From the NCBI GenBank assembly GCA_001803225.1, contig MHBF01000032.1:8880-60720 (forward strand): DNA of 51,841 bases, in the 5' to 3' direction. Below are positions 43,265-51,503 of the stretch, one piece after another. Made by a program: the position numbers and the translations under genes. Under the pieces are notes generated by a model, which made no database searches, was not told where the DNA came from, and saw only the letters and a list, made by a program, of their open reading frames with translations. Position 1 is the first letter of the stretch. The number at the start of each line of letters is the position of its first letter. This DNA comes from Lentisphaerae bacterium GWF2_44_16. GTDB taxonomy: Bacteria > Verrucomicrobiota > Lentisphaeria > Victivallales > GWF2-45-14.

Positions 43265-43861
43265 ATGCAGAAGAGAGCTGAAAATACTAAAAGGAGGATA
43301 TTGGAAGCCGCGACTGAACTTTTTTCGGCAAAGGGTTTCAGCGGTACAGTTGTTGATGACATTGCCGCATTGGCGGGGGTGAATAAACAGCGCATCTATG
43401 CCTATTATGACAATAAAAGCAGGCTTTTCGAGGCCGTAATAGCCGATGTCTTCAACAGTTCAAACATTTACGATAAAAAACTTCTTTCCCTGAATGAAAA
43501 CGATATCCCGGATATGACCGGGATAATCCTAGAACATTACATGAAAACCTATAAGCGCAGATCTGAGTTCTGGAGGCTGATCGCATGGGCCAATCTGGAA
43601 TTGGGAAACGTTTTGAAATCCATAAAAGATATAAAATCAGAAAGTCTGGAGCATATCAGAAAATTATATCTCAGGGGAATCGAGACGAAGATATTCAAAA
43701 ACAAATCTCTCTCTTTTGAAAGCTATATCTATGTCCTATGGTCTGTAACGTTCTTCTACAACTCAAATAAACGGACCCTCCGGCAAAGTCTCGGCCCTGA
43801 ACTTTTCAGTGAAAAGGGGCAAGCGAATTTGTTTAATGAAATAGCCGGACTTTTTCGCTAG
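43265..43861 (+). CDS. TetR-family regulator, divergent paralogue
   Basis: This 198-aa TetR regulator has the HTH DDIAALAGVNKQRIYAYYDNK and a ligand domain with FWRLIAWANLE and FFYNSNKRTL. It is a paralogue of the operon-encoded TetR at 41354-41962. It is transcribed away from the 11-gene operon and has its own promoter with the shared operator motif. It probably represses both itself and the operon. It is convergent with the OleC-like gene, with three bases between stops. Confidence 0.9.
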   Translation: MQKRAENTKRRILEAATELFSAKGFSGTVVDDIAALAGVNKQRIYAYYDNKSRLFEAVIADVFNSSNIYDKKLLSLNENDIPDMTGIILEHYMKTYKRRSEFWRLIAWANLELGNVLKSIKDIKSESLEHIRKLYLRGIETKIFKNKSLSFESYIYVLWSVTFFYNSNKRTLRQSLGPELFSEKGQANLFNEIAGLFR

Positions 43862-43864
43862 GCG

Positions 43865-45538
43865 TCAGAGCGTTTTCTCCGCCCACTCCGCGAGCTTTTC
43901 CCTGAATATTTTGGCGTTGTGCCTGATATCCACCGGAAACGATTCATGAAAAAGAAAATCCCGTATATCCGCGGTGAATTCTTTTGTTTTGCCGAGCTTC
44001 AGCAGTTCTGAAACGAAACGCTCTCTCTCATCTTTTGAAGCTGGCATTTTTCCGGGTTTCGGTTCAATAACCAGTACAGCTTTTCCGTCTGCGCCGACGA
44101 GGGCGCTTCTGAAAACATCGGGATGCCTGTTAAATATCGCTTCGGAGCATACGGTGTAATATGCGCGATTTGCCGTTTTAACGAGATGGCTTTTTCGTCC
44201 GCAGAACCATAATCTGCCTTTTTCATCGAAATACCCCATGTCGCCTATCCTGTGCCACAGCTTCCCGTCCGCATCCCTGATTTTCGCCATTTCCGTATGC
44301 GCTTCCATCCTGTAATAAGACGGTGTTACGATATCGCCTTTTATGACGATTTCCCCTCTTTCGCCGTTGGGCAGGACGAGGCTTTCAGCCCATTCGGGAA
44401 TGGCCCCGTCAGTGTTTTTAATTACCTTTACAGTTACGCCGTTGACCGGGTATCCTACGCAGTAGCCTTCGCCTTCGCGGGTTTTTTCAGCTGTCTCCCT
44501 GAGCATTTCGGAGCCTGTGAAACTTGCGGCAGGGAGTGATTCGGTCGCGCCGTAAGGCACAAGCGTTTCGCCGTCTTCTGCAATTATCTGTTTCAGCATT
44601 GCGTGGAGTTCGGCTGTTACCGGAGCGCCCGCCATGAGGACTTTGCGGAGGGACGGGAGTTTAATTTTATTTTCGATGCAGTAAGCCGCCACAGCCCGCC
44701 AGAGGGCAGGGGAGCCGAAGGAAAATGTAACGCCCTGATTTCTGACGGCTTCGATAATTCGCAACGGATTGACTTTTGCCGGGCGTGTCGGGTCCATATC
44801 GGGTATGACGCATGTCATTCCCATCGCCGCGCTGAAGAGCGCGAAAAGAGGAAATGCCGCCATATCAGTTTCATGCGGTCCGGTCCCGTAAGTTTCCTGT
44901 ATTATGCGCACCTGAGCCATGAATATGCGGTGTGTATATACCACTCCTTTCGGCGGTCCCGTACTGCCGGTGGTGAAGAGTATCGCGGCGGTATCATCGG
45001 GAAGAACCTTTTCGCATTCAAAAGAAAAAGGCAAAGAACTGTTCCGTGGAGCTGAAACTTTTTTTGCCGTCCCTTCAAGGCGTATCACGCCGGGGGGCGG
45101 GAACTTTCCGCTTGAGAATGCTATTTTGACGCTTCTGAACGAGGACGGAAAAAGTTTGGCAATCCAGTGCAGTTCACTTACAGCTATCAATGCTTCAGGA
45201 GCTGTATCGCGTATGCACTTCAAAAGGTTTTTTCTGCCCATTCCAGGATCTATCAGTATGGGTACGCAGCCTGTCTTGAATGCGGCGAACGCGGCGGCGA
45301 TGAAGTCCAGTCCGGGACGGAGCATCATAAGCGCCCTTGTACCCTTTATTATTCCGGCTTCGCGAAATTCTGAGGCGTAGGCGCTGGAGAGCCTTTCCAG
45401 TTGGGAAAATGTGAGATGCGAATATGTTACCCGTCCGCAACGGTCTCTTCCGGCGGGATAAACCACGGCGCGCGCATCCGGGTATTTCAATGCGGATTCA
45501 GTCAGAAGTTTTGCGATGTTGCGGTTTTCTTCTTGCAT
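43865..45538 (-). CDS. oleC: OleC-like AMP-dependent ligase (olefin beta-lactone synthetase type)
   Basis: This 557-aa ANL-superfamily enzyme resembles OleC, which turns beta-hydroxy acids into beta-lactones in long-chain olefin synthesis. The phosphate loop is LFTTGSTGPPKGV; FPLFALF, VIPDMDPTRPA and VPYGATESLP are OleC-like, and the C-terminal RHNAKIFREKL holds the expected Lys. OleA, OleB and OleD are not beside it; instead its start overlaps the 5'-nucleotidase gene by 41 bp. The symbol rests on family resemblance; a different fatty-acid ligase role is possible. Confidence 0.75.
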   Translation of the reverse strand: MQEENRNIAKLLTESALKYPDARAVVYPAGRDRCGRVTYSHLTFSQLERLSSAYASEFREAGIIKGTRALMMLRPGLDFIAAAFAAFKTGCVPILIDPGMGRKNLLKCIRDTAPEALIAVSELHWIAKLFPSSFRSVKIAFSSGKFPPPGVIRLEGTAKKVSAPRNSSLPFSFECEKVLPDDTAAILFTTGSTGPPKGVVYTHRIFMAQVRIIQETYGTGPHETDMAAFPLFALFSAAMGMTCVIPDMDPTRPAKVNPLRIIEAVRNQGVTFSFGSPALWRAVAAYCIENKIKLPSLRKVLMAGAPVTAELHAMLKQIIAEDGETLVPYGATESLPAASFTGSEMLRETAEKTREGEGYCVGYPVNGVTVKVIKNTDGAIPEWAESLVLPNGERGEIVIKGDIVTPSYYRMEAHTEMAKIRDADGKLWHRIGDMGYFDEKGRLWFCGRKSHLVKTANRAYYTVCSEAIFNRHPDVFRSALVGADGKAVLVIEPKPGKMPASKDERERFVSELLKLGKTKEFTADIRDFLFHESFPVDIRHNAKIFREKLAEWAEKTL

Positions 45539-47024
45539 CTTTCAGCCATTTTTCCTCTTTTATATTCAAAGGCGAATTGCTTTTAATGTAGTTTCTGACA
45601 GCGTTCCTTTCCAGTATTCCGGTATCATAAGGCAAACATTCCTGTTTTAGCGCCATTTTTTTGAGTATCGGAAACTTGCCGCCGGCACTTGCAAGCGCAT
45701 ATGAACTGAACGCTGTTTTGATTCTTTTGTTTTCATCTGTCCATGATTTGCCGTCCGCCATGCATATGTTTCCGATTTTACCCTCAGTGATTTCTGAATG
45801 GAAGCCCCACGGGGCCTGAAAAAAATGTTGTTTTCTATTTGCCAACTGTTCGTAAATTATGGATTTCAGTTCATCCTGTGAAAGTTCAAGGGTGCATATT
45901 GTATCTTCATAAGGGAAAGCGTTGAATAGATTGCCTTCAAAAATCCTGTTTCTGAATTCAGTGCCAGCGCCTGCGCCGCTGAATGCTATTTCAGCGTTCG
46001 CGGTTTTCGCCATTGCCCGGCAGGCGAGTTCGTTCATAGTGGAATTGAACGCCCCCTCTCCGGGAGGGGATATTTTCTCAAGGGTTTCCCCTGTGGGAAG
46101 GCGTGCAAATTCAGATGTTTTTTTCAGCCATCCGCTCATTTTTTCCGCGTATTCAGGATCTTCGGGAGTTGAATGTGTAAGCGGGATAAGGATTGATTTA
46201 ATTGATATTACTTTATGCTTTTCCTTCTCTATTTCAGCTTCAGCTTTAAGTAGTTTCTGCGCGTGATATCCGGCTGAGGCATACCATACAGAGTGTCCTA
46301 TGAGCCGGCCCGGTTCCTCCTGATGGATATGGCCGCCCAATATCAGGTTTATTTCAGGATGACGTTTGGCTATACGCGAAATCAGGGGTTCCTTCTGTTT
46401 TCTGACGGGCTGATATCCGTTGTGAAGCGCGAGTATTATCATGTCCGGTGTGGACGCGAGCACTTCAGGCATGAGCAGATCAATTGTTTTTTCCGCGTCT
46501 TCAACTTTGAACTCATGCCTGCCGCCCTGCCAGTAATAATTGTCCATTTCAGGGTATCCCAAGCCTATTACCGCGATTTTCATTTCATTCACATGATAGA
46601 TTTTCCACGGCAGCGTTTTTATCTTCGCGTTTTCCCATTTAATATTTGCCGCCAGCTTATCCGCTTTTATTTCTGAACAACGCTTTTCCAATATCTTTAT
46701 TCCAAAATCGAAATCGTGGTTTCCCGGTATCCACACGTCATATTTCAGCAGATTCAGCATTTCGGCTGCCGCCTGGCCTTTTGAAACGCTTCCGACAAGC
46801 GCCCCCTGCAGAGTGTCTCCGCAGTCTATCAGAAGCGTGTTTCCCTGCGCTCTTTCTTTCTTTATAATTGATGCGAGGCGTATCCAGCCGGAGGCTTCTT
46901 CGGCATTTTTATTACTGAGGTGGGAATGTATGTCAGTGGTCTGGAGTATGACGATTTTCCTGGCATCCGCAAGGATTGCGGCGGAAAGACTTAATACCAG
47001 TAAGAAAACAAATAAGGGCCTCAT
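45498..47024 (-). CDS. UshA-like bifunctional 5'-nucleotidase/metallophosphatase
   Basis: This 508-aa secreted protein has a signal peptide beginning at MRPLFVFLLV (start 47024); a GTG at 47048 is possible but less convincing. The N-terminal metallophosphatase domain shows QTTDIHSHL, DCGDTLQG, GNHDFDFG, LALHNGY and GGHIHQE, the usual metal-binding motifs. The C-terminal 5'-nucleotidase domain (about 300-495) follows. It hydrolyses nucleotides or related phosphate esters in the periplasm. Its 3' end overlaps the OleC-like gene by 41 bp, which suggests tight translational coupling. Confidence 0.9.
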   Translation of the reverse strand: MRPLFVFLLVLSLSAAILADARKIVILQTTDIHSHLSNKNAEEASGWIRLASIIKKERAQGNTLLIDCGDTLQGALVGSVSKGQAAAEMLNLLKYDVWIPGNHDFDFGIKILEKRCSEIKADKLAANIKWENAKIKTLPWKIYHVNEMKIAVIGLGYPEMDNYYWQGGRHEFKVEDAEKTIDLLMPEVLASTPDMIILALHNGYQPVRKQKEPLISRIAKRHPEINLILGGHIHQEEPGRLIGHSVWYASAGYHAQKLLKAEAEIEKEKHKVISIKSILIPLTHSTPEDPEYAEKMSGWLKKTSEFARLPTGETLEKISPPGEGAFNSTMNELACRAMAKTANAEIAFSGAGAGTEFRNRIFEGNLFNAFPYEDTICTLELSQDELKSIIYEQLANRKQHFFQAPWGFHSEITEGKIGNICMADGKSWTDENKRIKTAFSSYALASAGGKFPILKKMALKQECLPYDTGILERNAVRNYIKSNSPLNIKEEKWLKDARRKPQHRKTSD

Positions 47025-47125
47025 AATCAGAAAAATCTCCGGTTTCACTTGATGAAAATAAGCCGAAAGAAGTAAAGTTCTAATCCGATATATTCAAAAA
47101 TCTTCATTTTCTTTGGAAAAAATAT

Positions 47126-47155
47126 TTGACAGAATGCTTTTAGGGTCAATATTAA
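47126..47155 (+). promoter_or_regulatory. Promoter of the small basic protein gene
   Basis: TTGACA (47126-47131) is 18 bp from TATTAA (47150-47155), about 95 bp before the start codon at 47249. A consensus -35 fits strong expression. Confidence 0.6.
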
Positions 47156-47248
47156 ATGCCTCAGTTGTGTTTTTATGAATATTTTTTTTGAATTGAAATA
47201 TGCCGCTGTATTTGTCAAAGCGGCCTTTATACAGGAGATTATAGAAAA

Positions 47249-47404
47249 ATGTCACAGCATCCAAGTTTAAAAGTCGGCGGCAAGATCAGAAAGAAACGCA
47301 ATGTTCTGAAGCGCTATGAGCGTATTGATATCCTTTCAGACTCCAACCGTTGGAAAGAAGGCGATAAAGTCCTCGGACTTCCTAAAACCAAGCCGCTGGA
47401 ATAA
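47249..47404 (+). CDS. Small basic protein, PVC-specific family (TIGR04137-like)
   Basis: This 51-codon gene encodes a small lysine/arginine-rich protein beginning MSQHPSLKVGGKIRKKRNV, with RYERIDIL and a LGLPKTKPLE tail. It matches the small basic protein family of Chlamydiae, Verrucomicrobia and Lentisphaerae, whose members read like ribosome- or nucleic-acid-associated proteins; the function is not established. AGGAG lies 11 bases upstream of the ATG. It has its own consensus promoter and a clear terminator at 47435-47467, so it is monocistronic and probably abundant. It is the best taxonomic marker in the window. Confidence 0.85.
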   Translation: MSQHPSLKVGGKIRKKRNVLKRYERIDILSDSNRWKEGDKVLGLPKTKPLE

Positions 47405-47434
47405 GTTTTATTTCAGATTTTTCTGATTTTTCAG

Positions 47435-47467
47435 GGCATCCTTTCACAGGATGCCTTTATTTTTTTG
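47435..47467 (+). terminator. Intrinsic terminator of the small basic protein gene
   Basis: GGCATCC (47435-47441) pairs with GGATGCC (47449-47455) around a seven-base loop, followed by a T-rich tract to 47467. Confidence 0.8.
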
Positions 47468-47553
47468 AAAAAACATATATACTTCCTTAATCGTAAAACA
47501 ATAATATCTTTTGTTTTGCGTTATATTTTTCACATAACAAGGAGTTTTTAATC

Positions 47554-48339
47554 ATGAAAATGATTGCCGCTTTTCTTTCAGCCGCAATGTTTTTAACGTT
47601 TTCATTGAATGCCGGCACTCTCATGTTCAAGGACGGCTCAAGGCTTACCGATGTTACCATTGTCAGCATAAGCGAGGGCAGGGTTGTCGTTGAAAAGGAT
47701 AAAACTAAAAAGACTTTCAGCCTCGGTCAGATAGACGCTTTTTACAAAACTGACATGAAAAATGTCGGAGATACCATTGCTCCTGAAAAGGATGTTGCCG
47801 ACTATGATATAAGCTTCAGCGTCAAGATGCCGGAAAAGGGTGTCGAGAAGGAAAAGAAAGAAACAGTCGCCGCCTCATGTGATATTACTTTCAATATAGT
47901 AAGAAAAGGCGAAAACAAGACGGCTGATAAGGTCAAATGGCCTTATTTCTACATATATGTATTGACGTATTCAGGAGAGGAATACGGCGGGAGAAATATT
48001 TACTGTTATTATTACCCGAACACAGCCAAGCTTAAATCCAAAACTTATGACAAAGCCGCTGTTATGGACATACTCGGAAGTATGGCGCGGCCTTATTATT
48101 ATATGGGCATTCATAACACTTCCATGGGGGCGGCTGTAGGAAAAAAAATGAAGGGCATGACAGGAGAGCGCGAGTTCAGCGTAGAGCTCAAAGATGTAAA
48201 AAACAGGAGGATTCTCGCTTACTATATTGAGGTCTGGGGCAATACGGAAATTGTAGCCCAGAAGGAATGGAAAGCCACAGGGGCAAGCGTCGGCGCCCGC
48301 TGGTGGGAAAAATATTCCGGCAATAAGATTATCAACTGA
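47554..48339 (+). CDS. Secreted protein of unknown function
   Basis: This 261-aa protein has a signal peptide (about residues 1-20, ending near LNAG). The first mature segment (about 22-66) is a small beta domain with TLMFKDGSRLTDVTIVSI, a pattern seen in secreted PVC proteins. The rest (about 80-255) is a mixed region with many aromatics and a FYIYVLTY stretch, probably a beta-sandwich. No enzyme motif is visible. AAGGAG precedes the ATG. It stands alone between two terminator-bounded genes. I do not recognise a function. Confidence 0.65.
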   Translation: MKMIAAFLSAAMFLTFSLNAGTLMFKDGSRLTDVTIVSISEGRVVVEKDKTKKTFSLGQIDAFYKTDMKNVGDTIAPEKDVADYDISFSVKMPEKGVEKEKKETVAASCDITFNIVRKGENKTADKVKWPYFYIYVLTYSGEEYGGRNIYCYYYPNTAKLKSKTYDKAAVMDILGSMARPYYYMGIHNTSMGAAVGKKMKGMTGEREFSVELKDVKNRRILAYYIEVWGNTEIVAQKEWKATGASVGARWWEKYSGNKIIN

Positions 48340-48457
48340 ACAGTTTTTCTTAAAAACGTTCTTCAATATATTTTCAGCAATGGGACCGCTTTGAACTTCC
48401 CTTTATCCGGCAGTATTGTTTCGTTATTTAATTTTTATCATAAAGGATATTCATATA

Positions 48458-50413
48458 ATGGCAAAAGGAACAGTCGTACAGAAGATAATAGACGCGCATT
48501 TCATTTCCGGCAAAAAAATTCCCGGTTCACAAATCGCGCTGAAGATTGATCAGACCCTTACCCAGGACGCCACAGGCACCATGGCTTATCTGGAACTTGA
48601 GGCTATGGGCGTTGACAGAGTGAAAACCGAAGTTTCGGTCTCCTATGTGGACCATAACATGATGCAGAACGGGCCGGAAAACAGGAACGATCATCTTTAC
48701 CTGCAAACTGTCGCGGCGGCTAAAGGCATTTATTTTTCACGTCCCGGAAATGGTATATGCCATCAGGTGCACCTTGAGCGCTTCGGCGTTCCCGGAAAAA
48801 CCCTTCTCGGTTCAGATTCCCATACACCCACCAATGGCGGGATTGGGATGTTGGCGATTGGCGCGGGCGGCCTTGACGTAACCCTTGCGATGGCAGGACA
48901 GCCCTTCAGGATGAATTACCCCAAAGTTATAGGCATATCCCTGAAAGGCAAGCTCAAACCATGGGTTTCAGCCAAAGATATTATCCTGAAAGTACTTGAG
49001 AAATTTTCCACTAAGGGAAATGTTGACTGTGTAGTGGAATACTTTGGACATGGCGTTGAAAATCTTTCTGTCCCGGAGAGGGCGACTGTTACAAATATGG
49101 GCGCGGAACTCGGAGTTACCAGTTCCGTTTTTCCATCGGACGAAAAGACCCGGCTTTTTCTTGAGGCGCAGGGCAGGGGCCCTGTCTGGACGGAGCTGAA
49201 AGCCGACGCGGATGCCGAATACGATATTCTTTTTGAGATAAATCTTTCCAAGCTGGAACCTATGGCGGCATGTCCTTCAAGTCCTGACAATATCAAAACA
49301 GTCAGAGAGCTTCAGGGAATGGACGTAGACCAGGTGATTATAGGTTCATGCACTAACAGTTCTTTTAAGGACTTGATGTTTGTGGCAAAGGCGATGAAAG
49401 GTAAAACTGTTCACCCCAGTCTCAACATGGCAATTGCCCCGGGAAGCCGCCAGGTGTTGGGTATGCTCGCGGAAAACGGCGCGCTTGCCGATATAATAGC
49501 CGCCGGGGTCAGAGTGCTTGAGGCCGGATGCGGCCCGTGTATAGGGCAGGGACAGAGCCCGTCGGACGGTAGCGTTACACTCCGTACTTTTAACAGGAAC
49601 TTTGCGGGCAGGACCGGGACTAAGGGCGATAAGGCTTATCTCGTCAGTCCCGAAACCGCCGTTGCCGCCGCGCTGACAGGGAAGATTACAGACCCTCGTG
49701 AACTCGGGATAAAGTATCCATCCGTGAAAAATGTGAGCGAGTTCCTTATTGACGACTCCATGATAATCGCCCCTCATGCTTCCGGCGAAAAAATTGAGAT
49801 TGTCCGCAAACCCACTATCGGAGACCCTCCGGCTAATTCCGCCCTGCCTGCCGATATAAACGGCGAAGTGCTTCTTGTCGCAGGGGACAAAATCACCACC
49901 GACCATATCATGCCCGCCGGAATCCATCTTAAACTCAGAAGCAATATACCCAAATATTCAAAAGTGGTTTTTGAATGCTTCACTGAAACCGGAAAAGCTT
50001 CTTTCGCCGAACGTGCCGCGTCAGTGCGCGATGCCGGAAAACACGGCGTGATTGTGGCTCGTGACAGTTACGGGCAGGGTTCCTCCAGGGAACACGCCGC
50101 CATCTGTCCGATGTATCTCGGTGTCAAGGCCGTTATAGCTTATGCCATTGAGCGCATACATTCGGCAAACCTTATAAACTTCGGAATTCTCCCGCTTGTC
50201 TTTTCAGATAAGGCGGATTACGAAAAAATATCCCAGGGCGATGCCGTCATGATTAAAAATATCAGGGAACAGCTCGCCGTTGACAAAACCATAAACGCGT
50301 CAATCGTCAAGAAAGACGGCGGACAGGAAATAAATATAGTCCTTCAGCATAAGCTTTCCGGTGAAGATATTAAGATAATCCTTGCGGGCGGACGCCTTAA
50401 CTACAGGGAATAG
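48458..50413 (+). CDS. Aconitate hydratase, Aquifex type
   Basis: Aconitase isomerises citrate and isocitrate in the TCA cycle, using a 4Fe-4S cluster. This 651-aa protein has cluster ligands in GSCTNSS and CGPCIGQG, and active-site motifs DHNMMQ, GSDSHTPTNGG and NRNFAGRTG; the swivelling C-terminal domain has DSYGQGSSREHAA. The length and domain order fit the Aquifex-type aconitase rather than AcnA, AcnB or a LeuC/LeuD pair. The start at 48458 follows AAAGGA; the frame upstream to 48416 is rejected. The PHP-domain gene begins two bases after its stop. Confidence 0.93.
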   Translation: MAKGTVVQKIIDAHFISGKKIPGSQIALKIDQTLTQDATGTMAYLELEAMGVDRVKTEVSVSYVDHNMMQNGPENRNDHLYLQTVAAAKGIYFSRPGNGICHQVHLERFGVPGKTLLGSDSHTPTNGGIGMLAIGAGGLDVTLAMAGQPFRMNYPKVIGISLKGKLKPWVSAKDIILKVLEKFSTKGNVDCVVEYFGHGVENLSVPERATVTNMGAELGVTSSVFPSDEKTRLFLEAQGRGPVWTELKADADAEYDILFEINLSKLEPMAACPSSPDNIKTVRELQGMDVDQVIIGSCTNSSFKDLMFVAKAMKGKTVHPSLNMAIAPGSRQVLGMLAENGALADIIAAGVRVLEAGCGPCIGQGQSPSDGSVTLRTFNRNFAGRTGTKGDKAYLVSPETAVAAALTGKITDPRELGIKYPSVKNVSEFLIDDSMIIAPHASGEKIEIVRKPTIGDPPANSALPADINGEVLLVAGDKITTDHIMPAGIHLKLRSNIPKYSKVVFECFTETGKASFAERAASVRDAGKHGVIVARDSYGQGSSREHAAICPMYLGVKAVIAYAIERIHSANLINFGILPLVFSDKADYEKISQGDAVMIKNIREQLAVDKTINASIVKKDGGQEINIVLQHKLSGEDIKIILAGGRLNYRE

Positions 50414-50414
50414 T

Positions 50415-51503
50415 TTGAAAGAAGCTCTTTCAATAATAGACGATTTCAGGCTTTCACCTGAAGAGAGGCTTTCGGCGGCAAAACGCCTTGCCGCTTCTTT
50501 CCGGCCTGATATGGACGCTGTCTGTGAGATAGACCTTCACTGTCATTCCTTTTATTCGGACGGATATTATTCTCCTTCGATGAAAGTCTTCGAAGCGTAC
50601 CGGAGGGGAATGAAGGCGCTGGCGATTTCCGACCATGACGTTTTCGATGGACAACTCGAAGCGATAGCGGCGGGAGCGATTTTCGGAGTCGATGTAATTC
50701 CCGCCGCCGAATTCTACACTGACCGGCCCGGCATTGAAATAATAGCGCATTTTCCCGATATTGAACATTTTCTGGAACTTCTTGAGGGGAGGGTTTTCGA
50801 TGAAATTGTTGAGCCTGTAAGAAGAGCGAAAAAGAAACAACTCAGTGCCATGCTCGCGAGAGTACCGGGCTGTTTCTCCAAGCTGGGATTTACGGCGGAG
50901 ATAACGCCGCCCGATATTGATGAATTTCTGAGGAACGGCATTTCGACTAAAGGCGATATCAGCGTCCTGATGTGGCAGAAATACGGACCTGGACTTGCCG
51001 CCGCCGCTATCGCTTCGGATGTAAAGGATTTTCAGGCCGCGTATACCACAAAGGACGAATACCTTAATGTGCCGCTCGAAATAAACATGGATATTTCCCC
51101 GGAAGCCTTTGTCCGCAAAATCCGTTCATGGGGCGGCCTCTCCGGACTTTCTCATCCTACTGAGTTGAGAAAAAAGGAGGGTCTCGGCAACGGAGAACTT
51201 AAAAAGCTTATCGAGGATTTGGCGGAAGCCGGATTGCAGACGATAGAAGTTGACGGCTGGAGAAACGGCATCTGTCCCGAAACGGGCCTTGAACAGACAA
51301 TCCTTTTCGACAATATCCGCAGGGAATACAACGAAAAACACCCGGAAAAACTTCCTCTGCTTTTCACGAACGGTTCCGACGATCATAACCAGCCGGGGGA
51401 AGGCCTCGAGCTCGGATGCGGACGCAACCGCAATCTCAAACCCGAATTCGGCAGATACGAGAATATCGCCCTCTTGCGTGAGCGCCAGAAATTGCTTCTA
51501 TAA
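50415..51503 (+). CDS. PHP-domain metal-dependent phosphoesterase
   Basis: This 362-aa PHP protein has the metal-binding motifs DLHCHSFYSDG, SDHDVFDGQ, LSHPTE and GSDDHNQPG, but a longer and different central region from HisK-type phosphatases. It resembles PHP phosphoesterases that act on 3',5'-nucleotides or oligonucleotides, though the substrate is unknown. The preferred start is TTG at 50415, with AGGG six bases upstream inside the end of the aconitase gene, so the genes are coupled. A longer frame from TTG at 50382 would overlap the aconitase. Its stop is directly followed by the convergent cupin gene. Confidence 0.87.
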   Translation: MKEALSIIDDFRLSPEERLSAAKRLAASFRPDMDAVCEIDLHCHSFYSDGYYSPSMKVFEAYRRGMKALAISDHDVFDGQLEAIAAGAIFGVDVIPAAEFYTDRPGIEIIAHFPDIEHFLELLEGRVFDEIVEPVRRAKKKQLSAMLARVPGCFSKLGFTAEITPPDIDEFLRNGISTKGDISVLMWQKYGPGLAAAAIASDVKDFQAAYTTKDEYLNVPLEINMDISPEAFVRKIRSWGGLSGLSHPTELRKKEGLGNGELKKLIEDLAEAGLQTIEVDGWRNGICPETGLEQTILFDNIRREYNEKHPEKLPLLFTNGSDDHNQPGEGLELGCGRNRNLKPEFGRYENIALLRERQKLLL

